Below, in pieces: positions 30,202-42,307 of a stretch of 64,000 bases of DNA. Numbering within the stretch: the stretch's first letter is position 1; the number at the start of each line of letters is the position of its first letter. Both the position numbers and the translations under genes were made by a program. The stretch is from Tranzscheliella williamsii (Eukaryota; Basidiomycota; Ustilaginomycetes; Ustilaginales; Ustilaginaceae), in NCBI GenBank assembly GCA_023212725.1, contig JALBYF010000011.1, forward strand, positions 186,001-250,000. Reading direction: 5' to 3'. The notes beneath the pieces are model-generated. The model saw only the letters and a program-made list of their open reading frames with translations. It searched no databases and was not told the origin of the DNA.

Positions 30202-33200
30202 ATGGCCGTCACTACACCAACTAAAGAGCATCGTGTCGACGCGAGTGTCGACGCTGATGCCGCCCCGTTCGGTGCTGCAGGGCGATGGGGCACCATAGCC
30301 GGTGCCCTGCGCAGTCCTCCTCCTGCCCCTTCCTCCGGCGCTGGTGTTCGCCGCAACCACACCATTCACGGTGCTCGTCATCACGGCAAGCCCAGGCTAG
30401 AGAAGCATTTCGAGCAGCCGGAAGATATGCACTCAGATCAGCAACTGGACCTCAACATTTCACCATCTCCTTCCGCGGCCACCACCGGCAACAACCCCGC
30501 TGGAGCCGACCCTACCTATCTGGCCAGATCACCCCCATCGGCTCTCGCAGATGCTCTTGACCCCTTGGCATCACCTTCCGCCAGGTCCGACAACCTCGCC
30601 GACATCGACGCCTTGGCGCCCCTCCAGGCTTTGTATTCCAAGTCCGGCATCTCCCGTAACCATTCTCTCCCTACCCGACATTCCACCAGGTGTAGGTCTC
30701 ATCCCTAGGAGAACGCTCCTCATTCATTATACCCAGACAATACAGTCTTCTGACTTATTTCTTTGCTCTTTCCGTATTTTGTCACGTAGCGGTCTCCGGC
30801 CTATCGTCCAGTGCCACGCACGGCCGTTCCAGCCTCTTCAACAGTCTATCGGCCATCACTGGTGGTTCTGATCTTGATGAACACGACTGGGAGAAGCTCA
30901 TACATTCCAGCAACGCTCTAGGCGATGAGGTAAGCAACGCCGCACTCTTCCACCATTGTCACGACGGAGAGATAGGCAACCGCACGGCGCAGATTCCATC
31001 GTTCAGTTCTGACATCCTTTCTCATTTCACGCTGACTTTTCTTCCTCGTCTCAGCACAACGACTACGCAGCGCAGCACCTCTCATCTGCACAGTCCGACC
31101 CACCTTGGTCTGGATCCGTATTCTCACACGGCCACCATCCTTCCAATCATTCCTCTGCCCAAACATCGTCACCCATAACCCGGTCTGAATTTCTCCCACG
31201 CGGTCATCATCGCAGCGGAAGCTCCAACGGCATGGACGCGTTCGTAGCGTCGTCTGCTCTGGGAAGCCCAGCAGCCTTTGTTCGACGCCATCAGTCTCTC
31301 AACCACAATTCTGGCCGTACGGCTGCTGAACGCCTGGCAGCCAGGTCTTCAGATCTACTGCGCCGAGAAGCGGCCACGGATGGAGCATTGCCATCTAACA
31401 CTGTTGTCAGTCCGTCCTTGCCTTCGCGCCTCGAGACTCGCTTTAGCCCTGCTCGCCAAACGGCAAGTCTATCAGCAGCCAGTAGTCCCGTTGTTTCTGG
31501 CAATCATTCCAACGTACGCCAGATGCAGCCTATGCAAGACCCCATCGGCTCCCCTTCCCGATTCGCCGGCGCTTTTCCATCCACGAACCTCGACGGCTCG
31601 CATAGCCGCGTTAGATCCGAGAGCGATTCGGGCACCGCATCCCTGTCCGACATTCAGGCCAGCCTATCTAGACTCGAGCTCGCCGGCTCTGCACCGCTTA
31701 CGGGCCGTACTCCGTATGAACTGCAAGACGCCGCAGCAGCTGGGGGGTTTGGTGTTCAACCCGACAGTACGCCTTTACAACCATCTCTGTCATCGCATCA
31801 TAACGCTCCTGACTTGAATGGAGAAGGCGGCCGAAAGCTGCTTTCGCTCGTCACTAACAGGGATGCTCTTCAACGCGGCCAACGCGGCACAGGATACATG
31901 CCTGGACCCGCCTCTGCAGCCGCGTTCGTCCCGCCGATCGGACATGCGCACTCGCGGCAACAGTCCAACGATCCCTTCATTAATACAAGTGGCTTTGACG
32001 CTGATGCTTATCAGCATTTCGGACCGTTCACCGCAGTCCCAGGGGGCAACTGGCCCGACAAGGAAAGCATCGTAGGAAGGTCGAGCGAGGCCACTCGCAA
32101 CGGTATCGCTGAGGCCCAACCTTGGCAGCAGCAAGGAGGCGGTGCGCTCAATTTCAACACGGGGGTGATGGACCCCAACATGTTTGCTCTCAGCATGGCC
32201 CTGGCTCAAGAGCAGCAAAGAAACGCTATATTGCAGGCACAACTAGGAGCGCAGCGAGCCAGTGGCCCTAGCCAACAGGATGCTCAATCATATGGACTCC
32301 ATCCGATGCATATCTCCAACTCGATACAATCCATTGGCCAGCAATTGAGAGCTGCAGGACCGGCCTCGCCACCGCCTGGTGCAGGTCATCTGCCTGCTCG
32401 CGGACCGCCTCCCTCTCAACAACGCGGACACAATGGCGTCTTCCCGGCATCAGGGCAAGCGGTGGGACAGCTCAGCCGGCCGGAACCCACAGTGGACGCC
32501 GTCCCAAGTCCTCTCGACGCCGCATCTCTGGCTATGGCTAAGGGTTACAATCCCCCTGCTGGTGTTTTCGACATATCGCCCCCTGCCGCGCGCTTTTTCG
32601 TCATCAAGTCCTACACAGAGGATGACGTACACAAATCACTCAAGTACGAGATCTGGGCGTCTACCGACAAGGGCAATCAACGCCTCGACAAGGCGTTCCG
32701 TGAGAGCGGGCAGCTGGGCCCCATCTATCTATTCTACTCTGTCAACGCTTCGGGACACTTTTGCGGTATGGCACAGATGCTTACGCCGCTCGACTACAAC
32801 ACCTCGAGCAATGTCTGGGCACAGGATGGTAAATGGAAGGGCACCTTCAAGGTGCGTTGGATCTATGTAAAGGATCTGCCCAACAACCAGCTGCGCCACA
32901 TCCGACTGACCAACACACCCGAGTGCAAGCCCGTCACGCAGTCACGGGACACGCAGGAGCTGACGCCTGAGGCGGGCAGGGAGGTGTTACGCATCATGGC
33001 AGACTACACGGCCAAGACCAGTCTGTTGCAGGACTTTAACTTCTATGAGATGCAAGGCAAGGCGGCCGCAGCGCCGTCGGTACAGCCGTTGAGTACTCCG
33101 CAGCTGGGCGGGAGCAGTCCCGCGATGGCGGCTGGCGGTGTGTTGCGGAACAGCCCGCGGCCGGCCCTGTCGCCGTCGCTCTCGCAGGAGAGTCTTGCAA

Positions 33201-33448
33201 AGCACGGCGCCGATAGGGTCAGCCCCAGCCCGAGCACCAATGCTGCACGTCGCCCGGGCCCAGCCACGCCCCAGCAGCCGCTGCCGAGCCGGCCGCCCCC
33301 CGCCACCGCACCCGCCCCCGCCCCCGCCTACCCGGACCGTGCAGGAGCAAGCCCTCCGCCAGCACCCCCTGCCGCTGGCCTCCCCCCTCTCTACGCCCGC
33401 ACCACCGCCGCGCGCACCCAGCCGCCGGGACTCAGCAGAGCACCATAA
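30202..33448 (+). CDS. YTH-domain RNA-binding protein (m6A reader), three exons
   Basis: Exons are 30202-30691, 30790-30929 and 31055-33448. The introns are 98 bp (GTAGGT...CACGTAG, preceded by a CTGAC branch and a polypyrimidine tract) and 125 bp (GTAAGC...TCTCAG). The product is 1007 aa. The YTH domain spans about residues 722-875. It shows [24 protein letters not shown], a central block at [20 protein letters not shown], and [18 protein letters not shown]. Trp residues in IWAS and in the WAQDGKWKG region occupy aromatic-cage positions. YTH domains bind N6-methyladenosine in mRNA and affect decay or translation. The sequence is closest to the cytoplasmic YTHDF type. The long Ser/Pro/Gln-rich N-terminal half is probably disordered, and the Pro-rich C-tail is very GC-rich. 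Exon 1 depends on choosing the phase-1 donor at 30692. Confidence 0.87.
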
Positions 33449-33589
33449 AAGCGCAGTACAGCACACACGCCAACCGCTCGCTCGACCCGTCCCCTTTGTA
33501 TCCGTATGTATGTTCCGCATCCGTCCAGCACACAGCACCGGAATCTGTATTTTTGCAAGGGTCCTTTTCTGCAGCTAGTGCCCGGGATG

Positions 33590-36500
33590 CTAGTAGATGG
33601 GAAAGCTGCTGTCCGCGTCGCGCGCGTAGGCACGGAGGCCGCCGATGAGGTCGGTGAAGTGGACCGGGACCGGCTGTGTCTCTGGCGGTGTTTCTAGCGT
33701 CGGCGGCAGGGGCGCGTCGGAAACGGGCAAATGGTCTGGTGCGGGCGGGGGAGGGTCGTCGAGCGGGTGGGAGAAGCGGGGGCCGGAGTTGGGGGCCGCC
33801 TGGTGGGTCTTGCGGGTGCGGTGGTGGGGGTGGCGGAGCTGCGCGGCGCGCAGGGCGGCGAGGGCGAGCTGGGAGTCGTTTCCCTTTTTGCAGACGAGCA
33901 GGACCGACGCAGGGGCGGTGGGAGGCGCGGGGGGGAGGGACTCGAGGATGCGGGCGTACGCGGCGGGAGGGTCCTTGAGGAGGCCGTGGAGGGGCATGTT
34001 GACGGCCGCGTCGAGGTGGGCAATCGCGAACTCGACAGGCGGGCGCACGTCCACGACGAGTGCATGCGCGCCGACGGCCGCCGCGTCCGTCCGCGCCAAG
34101 CTGGGCGAACCTACCTCCGCGCGCGCGCCCAGCCCGCAGAAGGAGACATAGTCCTCCGCGCCCAGATCGGTAATCATGCGCTCCGGCACCTGCCCCGGAT
34201 CGCCGCACGCGCGACACGTCCCCACCCGCCGCGCCCGCAGCTTGATGCTCCGGAATGGCGTCGACGTCATCGGCGCAACCAGCGTCAGCTGCGGCGGCGT
34301 CTCCTCGCCGATCCGCGCGAGAATCTTGACCGCTTCCAGCGCCTGCATAGTGCCGACCAAACCCGTGACACCGCCCAGGACCCCACCGTCCTCGCAGTTC
34401 GACACGTCCTCCGGCTTCGGCGCCTTTGGGAACAGGCACCGGTAGCAAGGGCCCCGTACGTCCATTTCGGACCCTCCCGCCATGGTCGCGGCCTTAGCGC
34501 CGGCGAACTCGGCCCGAATGCGCTTATGAAGGACGACAAGCTGACCGTCATACCCCTGTGCTGCTCCCGATACCACCTCTGGGCCTTCCAAAACAGCCGC
34601 GTCCGAGATGAGATAGCGAGTCAGAGGATTGTCAGTGCAATCCAGTACGAGATCCTGACCTTTCATCAGCTGCCGTGCATTTGCAGCGCTGAGAGCGTCA
34701 CAGATGGGTGTCACCGTGATGTATGGGTTGATTTGCCGCGCCGCTTCTGCGGCCGACTCCGCTTTCAACATGCCGACCTTGGCATCGTTGTGCAGGATCT
34801 GGCGCGCCAGGTTGGAAGGCTCGACGACATCGTGGTCCAGGATCGAAATAGAGCCCACCCCCGCCGCTGCGAGATACTGGGCCGCGGGGCAGCCCAGTCC
34901 TCCGGCTCCAACCACCAACACCTTGGCTCGGCGTAGCCGGAGCTGGCCGGGAAGGCCAAAGTCTGGTAGTATCATCTGCCGGCCGTATCGCGCGTATTCC
35001 GGAATGGACATGGGCAAGTTCGGCGGATGGTGGGGAGTCGACTTGGAGAGCGTAGGTGGTGGTAGTGCCGTAGCAGGTTCCGTGGGGACCGATTTCTCTG
35101 CTTCCTGACTCGTCTGTGAAGCTGGTGGAACATGGCTGGCCGATGTAGGCACGGGCAGCGGCTGTGTTGCAGCGGTGTCGGCGGCTGGATCAGCTCCAGG
35201 GCGCATTGCGGATGGCAACGTTGCCGGATCGAACTCAGTTGCCGTGCCATCAAGAACGTCGCGGATGTGTTTAAGAGATGTCAAACTCATCAGCATATGG
35301 ACATCGCTTGAGGCCATCTTTTGTTCGCCTTCGCCGAGATATGCATCGGGCTGACCATGCCTCTGGCCAGCCAGCCATCCACTCTCGAGAATTTCGATGC
35401 AAGCACCCAGAGCAGAACCGATGGCCTTATTGCTTTTGATCAGACCTTCTAATTTAGCAGTTAGCTCGGCGCTCGAAGCCTGGTCATCTAGGAGAGCGGG
35501 TTGCGATCCACCCTCATCAATATCCTTCTCCATAGATGCAGGAAGCGGCCGCCGTATTCGCTTTTGTGGCGCAGTGGCCGCATGACCAACGGTCGCCGCC
35601 ATTGGCGAGGCTCTCGCCGCAGCTGGGTTGGTGGCGGAGAACGAGTGGTCGAACCGGCTAGGAAAGCCCGATGCGGAGGTGTTACCCGGGCCAGTTGACG
35701 CTGCCACGCCGGCAGCAGCAGCGGCTACTGTTTTGGACACGTTGGCGATGGCGCTATTCAGTGTTTGAGGAATCTCTGCCTTTTCATAGAGACCCTTAGC
35801 AAGATCACTTATGCCGTCAGGGAGATATGAAGAAGGGTTGAAAGCAAATGGCCTTGATCCAGATGATGAGCTTGAAGGCATTGAAGTCGAAGCTCCCAAC
35901 GGATCCGTAGTCGGTGGTATGCGTGATACGTACGCGGCTTGAGGGAACGCTCTGCGCCGTGGTGGGCTCATACTGGGGCTGTTGTCGAGTCGAGCCCACG
36001 GAGTCTGGCCGTGACTGCTAGAAGAAGCTCGCCCTACAGTGGCAAACTTGGAAGATCTGGGTTGGGTTGCGGGTGGCGGGCTTCTGCTCGCGTCCGATCC
36101 CAGAGACGCTGCCCCATCATGCACGCCATCAGGTCTGGCTTCGATCCCGAGGGTATCGCGGTTCTGCATCATGACAGAGACCCCGGTGCTGGGCTGTGGA
36201 CCATTGCTCTTGATGAAGATAGCTTGTTTGATCAACAATCCTGGATGAACCGGCGGCTCGGATGGGAATCGCAACACTGTCTGGAGAGCGGTTGAATAGT
36301 CAGCAGCAAGGAGTTGATTGCGGACCCGCACCAGCATGGCCAGACAGACGTAGTCCACGAGATCCAGGGATCGACCGGCCGCAAATATGCCGTCCCATAG
36401 GATGAGTGCGTCTTCCAGAGCAAACTCTCGTGTGAACATGAGCCTGATCCAGCGTAGTGCAAAGATCTGAGGCTCAATGCCCAGAGAGTCGAGATGTTGC

Positions 36501-37593
36501 GCCAACGCCGGATCGACAAAGTGGAGAAGGCCCTGTATATGTTCGCACTTGGCCACGATGGGGGTTACGCTCTTCTGCCTGCTGCGCGGCGCTGAATGGG
36601 GAGAATTAGTTGGAGATGAAGTGGCAGTATCCTTGTCTCGCCACTCGAACCAGCTTTTGGCACTACGCATCAGTTCGCAAAAGAGGGTGTACACGTCGTG
36701 TTCGATCCAAATCTGGTCGAGGATCTGATGGATCACTTGACCCTCTGTCGTGGCAGTAGACTTTTCCCTTGCCCGGAGCGGCGTCGATGCAGCGATAGCA
36801 TCTTCCGATCGAACCATCCAGAGTACGGCCAACAATTCATGCATACCCTGTCGGTAGCCAACGTCTTGATTCTGCAGGGCCCAGATAAACAGAGCGTTGG
36901 TGAGACCCTGTTGTACCTTTTGATCTCGAAACATGCTCAGTTCAGGAAATGTCCTCTCGACGTCCTGTTGAATGACCTTGCGTGCACCAAGGGAAGCGTA
37001 ATAGGTCTTCCAAGGGTTCGACTCATCGAGACTGAGCGGGTTGTTGACCGACAAGTCGCTGACAACACCGGATTGCGCCTGATAAGAGGCATAAGCAAGC
37101 GTTGGCGACTTCGATTTACGATCCGCAGCTGCATAAGTCTCGTCGCCATCGAAACCGACCTCGGGGGGGTAGTTGCCGTCTGGCGCTTGTAACAGCTTCC
37201 TTCGAAGCTCAGTATATGCATCCCTCTCCCTGTCAAAGACGGCAGTCCATGAAGACGGAGTACTTGAAAGGCCTTCGGAAAGGTAGATCTTCCAGTGCAC
37301 CCACCTCAGCGACGCATCGCTGCCGACAGGAATCTGGCTGGCGATGCCGCGAGCTTTGAGCGCATCAACACTCGAGCCGCGAAGCAGTGAAGACCATGCT
37401 TGTCTTGTTACATTAAGCCAGCAATACAGCAAAAGTCCGCGTCAGTATATCGATTGCAACCACTTAGCGATCTGTGGTTGTGGAGACGGCCTCACCTCAA
37501 TTGTGCTGTCCGTGCATCTTGAGGGCTTTCGATACGCGACCGAGGCGGAACGGCAGACGCTACTACGTCGCCGGCTGCCAAAGGATCCGTCAT
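33590..37593 (-). CDS. UBA4: TBC1D5-like Rab GAP fused to Uba4/MOCS3 adenylyl- and sulfurtransferase, two exons
   Basis: Exon 1 is 37496-37593 and exon 2 is 33590-37403, with a 92-bp intron (GTGAGG...ACAAG). Together they give 1303 aa in one frame. Residues about 50-460 form a TBC Rab-GAP domain like TBC1D5 (NPWKTYYAS, DVERTFPEL, QDVGYRQGMHELLAVLWMV, IFALRWIRLMFTREF). After a disordered linker, residues about 830-1303 form an entire Uba4. This has the E1-like ThiF fold with VLVVGAGGLGCPAAQYLAAA, catalytic Cys in SNCEDGGVLGG and zinc pairs CYRC and CRAC. A rhodanese domain follows with active Cys in LVCKKGNDSQLA, ending FPIY as in yeast Uba4. Uba4 activates Urm1 for tRNA wobble thiolation and urmylation. 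Domain identities are secure. Whether the cell makes one fusion or two proteins is open. Confidence 0.88.
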
Positions 37594-38154
37594 CTTGCGC
37601 TCAGTCCATGCGTCCTACTGTTCCCAAAGTGTACAGTGTAGATGCGAGCGTATCAGTTTCGTCAATGAAGCTGGCTAAGGATGGCGTCGGGGGTATCCAG
37701 GATCGGTGAAAGTGTTACTCTTGTGTTACTCTTTGTGAGGCTCTCTCTATGCATGCCCGGTAAGTGTGCCCATGAATTAGCAAAAGTGCAAAGCGAAAGG
37801 AGTGTCCCGCCGGCCATGCTCGGCTGCTAAAAGTTGATTGAAATGTGGAGAAAATGCGATACAACACTTGATTCGGTAAACCGTAACTTTATCCCACTCC
37901 ATCAGCATCTGCCCCCGCTCGCTGATCGCAGTGGTCTGAACTTTCCACTGGCGACGATCTGGACTGAGCACTACGTCGAGTGGAGTGCTCGAACCCATGT
38001 CTGGCCGATTGCACATCCTCGGCTGAACTTACGGAACCTCCGACTGAGCGCGACGCGCAAGACAGACAGCCTTGTTCGGTCCTGCAGGATGGATTAAAGC
38101 GGGTCTATGCCGAGGCTCGAACCTGCGTCGCTTTAGTTATCAACTCAAGCCAAC
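37594..38154. other. Divergent promoter region
   Basis: About 560 bp between the TBC-Uba4 gene and the TFIIIC-subunit gene. No gene or repeat is seen. Confidence 0.5.
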
Positions 38155-40689
38155 ATGGCTGACGTTGATCAAAAGACGGATAGCAGGACCCTACTCGGAT
38201 CGATTGCGCTGCCTTCAGCCTCGTCGAATTACGGCAGCCTCGGCTGGTCCGAGCTGGGCCAAGCACTGATCGTGACGGATGAGATCCTCTTCATATTATC
38301 ACCCCTGTTCGGATTGCATCCGAAGCTAGCGACGCCCAATCGGCTCTGTGAAGTAGAAAGCCATCCTGACTGGAGAGGATGCTTTCCGCATGCCAGCTGT
38401 CAGATCCACATCAAGGCTTTTCTCGAGAGCGATCCCACTGTCCGTCAGCGGTATGCCTTAGAGGCGGACTACTCCGATGGCCATCCGCTCTTTCTCCACG
38501 CCCGATGGAAAACGGCCAGCTGGTCCAAGCCTGGCCTTGGGCCTAATGGTAGCTGCCTGATTCTTGCCATCAGCTCGGAACTCGACCTCTATGTGATCGG
38601 ATCGCCAGCCAACCCGTGGACAGGTGACTGGCAACTCTTTCACGCCGTGGATCTCGGTCCAGCTGCTACTTCCGTGAGCCTTCGACCTGAACAAACGGGT
38701 ATCGTTCCGCAGCCTCCAAGTAATGCCGACGGCTACCCTGCCTTGAGCGCTTCCAGGGCGCTCAAAAGAAGGAAACAAAGAACCGTCGAAGCCTTGTGTG
38801 CTGTCTGGGCAGACGCGCTTCAGCCTAGCCGACAGCATCCCTTGCTTGGGCGGATAGCAGACGCGGCGCGCCCGAGTTCTGCCTACATCCTTGTCGGCAC
38901 CCGATCCGGACACATTGTCGTGCTCGAATGCCAAGCTCTCACAGGCCATTGCACTATCTCTTCGGTCGCTTCAGTCAGCCAGTGGGAAGTAGACCGACTT
39001 CTGCTGGGCGGCCATAGACAGACGACGAAAGCAGACACGCAGGGATGCCTGGCTTTTCACCACGCAGACGGCATCGGCCTTTGCGATTTCTACGCTATGG
39101 AGGACCATGCCTTTGTCGAAAAAACTGGTGCGCAGCCGTCTATTGCAGGAGCTTCTTCGCTATCCGCCTGGATCTGGTTCAAGCATCTGCTAGTCTTCAC
39201 TACGGTAGGCAGGGTGCATGTCTACGATACTGATAGCGACGCTTCTACCAGTCGCGCGTTTGGAGTTTGTCCGGATCTGGACTCTGATCCCTTCTTGCCG
39301 ACCGTGTCGATAACGACGAAAGACGCTGCGACAGAAGATTTTTCCATCGTCCTATCCGATCTTTACGAATACCATCTAGCGCCCACGCGGCCAGGCCCGC
39401 TCATCCCGACTGCCCCTCTAAGGCTAGCAGGATATCCTCCTTCGACAGAGGATCTGCAGAGACAGCACGAGTCGCTGCAGACTTACCATGCCCTCGAGTC
39501 TAGGGATCCCCTCAGGGCGACCAAGACCCGCAGCTATGGTCATTACCTCTTAGGTAAAGTGTTTACCGACGAGCCCGTCGCATCCATGGGGTTCGCTGTC
39601 TCCGGAAATTCCAAGTATGCTCTTCTCCTTGCGCATCCATACGAAGCAACTCCCGAACAACTTCTGGAAGGGGCCCTCCAATGCGCTGAGGAACGATCAA
39701 CCATCGGCATGAGAACCGCCGCGGCTGGTCAGATCATCATGGCATGTTTCTATACATCCACGGACCGAAAATCGTTCGCTAGCAGGTTGTGTGGCGGCAT
39801 GCGTAGCAAGAGCACGCAACTAGCGGCCAACATGGACGGGAACAGCCTTAGAGCGACTTCCCAGCTAGCTACAGACATCTGTGCTCAGCAACAGACCTTA
39901 TTCTTTTTGGCAAATTGGCTCCATGTAAGCATTACGCTCGCCAAACGATTCGGAGTGCTCGATTGCACTAGTGTTGCTTAACTGACACTACCGTTGCCCC
40001 CACACATATCTTCACAGATGCAAAAGGAGGCCGCAGACACTGATACAGGTCCGTTTCTCGTCGGCCTTAGGACGTCAGCAACCACAAGACATCTAAGTCG
40101 TTGGCTGCCCTACATGGCCCGAGCCCTTGAAAAGGACCTCTCCAAAGAAGACCGTTCTATCGTCTTCCGTTTTGCTGCCGCCGCGCACATGCTCGCGAAG
40201 CTTCTGCCCTCCTCGAGCACCTCGCCTGAGCAACTCCTCAGAGACCTTGGCTTGCCCGGGCCGCTGGACTGCGGTGCGTGGGAAGAGATGCTGGCAAAGG
40301 GCAAAGGTGGCGTCCAAACAGAGGAAAAGTGCGCAGCGTGCGCGACGAAGATCTCATTGAATTGGAACAGCGATACAGCGACCTTTGACTGGGCAAAATG
40401 CGACAACTCACATGTCTGGCGTAAGTGCAGGAAAGGCATCTGCAAGCGCATTGCTGCGAAAACGATACTGACCTTGCACCGCCCCGACTCTTCCTTTCAC
40501 TTGCCTCCGCCACCAGCTCGATGCTCGGTCACCTTGGCTGCTATTGCCAGTAGGAGCACACGGACATGCACCGCGTGCTGGGCCAAGTCTCTTGTTCCGG
40601 GCGCGGAGGGCCAGAGCCCGATAGAGCGGCTGATGCTCGATGAGACGAGCAAGTGCGTACTTTGCGGGAGCTGCTGGATCGTTTCTTGA
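38155..40689 (+). CDS. TFIIIC 90-kDa-type subunit, three exons
   Basis: Exons are 38155-39924, 40018-40420 and 40517-40689. The introns are 93 bp (GTAAGC...CACAG) and 96 bp (GTAAGT...CACCAG), giving 781 aa. The second intron is a multiple of three and open, so it hides inside a longer frame. Removing it restores the zinc-binding segment HVWPRCSVTLAAI. The N-terminal half is a WD/beta-propeller-like region (GWSELGQALIVTDEILFILS, LLGRIADAARPSSAYILVGT) of the TFIIIC 90-kDa N-terminal family. The C-terminus is the TFIIIC putative zinc-finger domain, with Cys pairs CAAC, CTAC and CVLCGSC. TFIIIC binds the internal boxes of tRNA and 5S genes and recruits TFIIIB for Pol III. Family assignment is from motif recognition and is fairly, not absolutely, certain. 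Confidence 0.8.
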
Positions 40690-40953
40690 TCTCCCGCCGG
40701 TCTCCTTGTTCATGCGAAATCCGCACTGTTGCCGGTCATCTGTGCAACTGCCCGAATAAATGACCGAGATTTCTAAAGAGTACATCCAAATTTGAATTTG
40801 AGTCAACCAGCCCGAAATGGCCCGTTGCGTAAAATAATACCAATGTACTCCTTATCTAATACAATTTTTGTGCGGCGAATCCATGGCGCAGGGAATGGTT
40901 GCGGACTAACTGTCGCAGCAACCACCAATTACACGTCGCCGACAGCAGACACT

Positions 40954-42012
40954 ATGGCGCCGCAAAAGAAGAAGGTCGTGTCGATCGCTTTGCTGGTGGC
41001 AGACACGCCGCCACCTCCGGTGGTTGCTGTCCGAGGCGAGTAAGTGACGTTACTGGGCTCGGAGTGTCGGAGCAATCGGAAAACTGACCAATAGCTTGAA
41101 CCGGACCTTCCTCTCTTCGGCGTCCGTAGCTATACCAAGATCTACCCTCACTTTTTGCAAGCGTCTCTGAACACAGTCAAGCGACATCACTGGCAGCCCC
41201 AGGTGGAGCTGCACGTTCGCAGTTACGATGTGGTTACAAAGATGGAGTATCCCGATCAGGGCCAGCTTGGAGACGGGCTGTGGGATGCCATTATGATTAC
41301 TGGCAGCGCCTCGTCCGCTTACCTCGATTTGGAGTGGACCAACAAGCTCGCTTCGTTCCTACGGGATGTGGCCGAGAGGCATCCGCTGGTCCGCCTCATT
41401 GGCATCTGCTACGGGCACCAGATCTTGTCGCGAGCTTTCGATGGCGTTGTCGAGGCGAACCCAAAGGGCTGGGAGCTCGGCACGACCTCCTGCACCTTGA
41501 CCGAGTACGGACAGGAGCTGCTGGGGTACGACACGCCGGGTGACGGCGACCAGATGGCGATCCAGCAGGTGCACAGGGACCACGTGGTCGACCTGCCCCC
41601 GGACTTCTCAGGCGAGTCGTTCATCAACCTCGCCTCGACAGAGGTCTCTCCGATCCAGTCGCTTATCCTCAAGTACCCGACCGAGGCGCCACCACTGCCG
41701 TCCACGGCGCAGACGTCGGCGTACATGGCCTTCGACATTGAAGACGGTGACACCGCCTCGTCCGGGCCCACACCTCTCCGGTCGCTCCACGTCCTGACCT
41801 TCCAGGGCCACCCCGAGTTCGACCGCGAGATTGTGGAAAACATCATCCACGTCCGCGCCGAAATGGGCATCGTCACCGGCGAGCTCCGCGAGCGCTCGCT
41901 GGAAAACGCCCAGAAGCCCCACCACGGACTTAAGCTCGGCAGGGCCATCCTCGCCATGCTTGGCATCGAAGAGGCGCGCACAGACACCGGAGACAGCATG
42001 GTCAATCTCTAA
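40954..42012 (+). CDS. Class I glutamine amidotransferase-like protein (YLR126C-like), two exons
   Basis: Exon 1 is 40954-41039 and exon 2 is 41130-42012. The 90-bp intron (GTAAGT, branch ACTGACC, acceptor CCGTAG) splits an Asp codon. The product is 322 aa and begins MAPQKKKVVSIALLVADTPP. The GATase1 fold is complete: nucleophile Cys in LIGICYGHQILSRAF (about residue 121), an oxyanion-loop region in MITGSASSAYLD, and the His-Glu pair in GHPEFDRE (about residue 255). The domain organisation matches the stand-alone, GMP-synthase-like amidotransferases of yeasts (YLR126C), whose acceptor substrate is not established. An earlier acceptor (CAATAG) exists but would put a less family-like segment in front of YTKIYPHFL. 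Confidence 0.87.
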
Positions 42013-42307
42013 CAACCCCCTCATCCCCTCACCCCGCTTATGTATACCTACCTCTTTGTTCGCCTAACTAACTAGATTTCTCCACCTGTATTTCAGCTAC
42101 TCGTCGGTCTCCAATCAGAGCACGGAGCATGGCACCTCCAACAAATTCTATCTTCGGAGCGAGTAGAAGTGGTAACAAAGCTAAGCAGTGGTGAAAAGGA
42201 AGGCGAAGTAGGGTCCATAGTGAACACGTTCAGAGCGAGGTATAAAGGGGTGGTGCGTTGCAGTAGGAAGGATGAGAGACGCGACGAAGGGCGGGAGATG
42301 ACGAGGC

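Noticed and set aside
33731..34936. 401-codon plus-strand frame
   Set aside because: It is antisense to the conserved Uba4 part on the minus strand. GC-rich codon use keeps the opposite frame open.
38100..38150. Minus-strand GGTTCGAGCC resembling a tRNA B box
   Set aside because: The preceding sequence has a D-arm-like piece but no anticodon arm. It is the leader of the TFIIIC-subunit gene.
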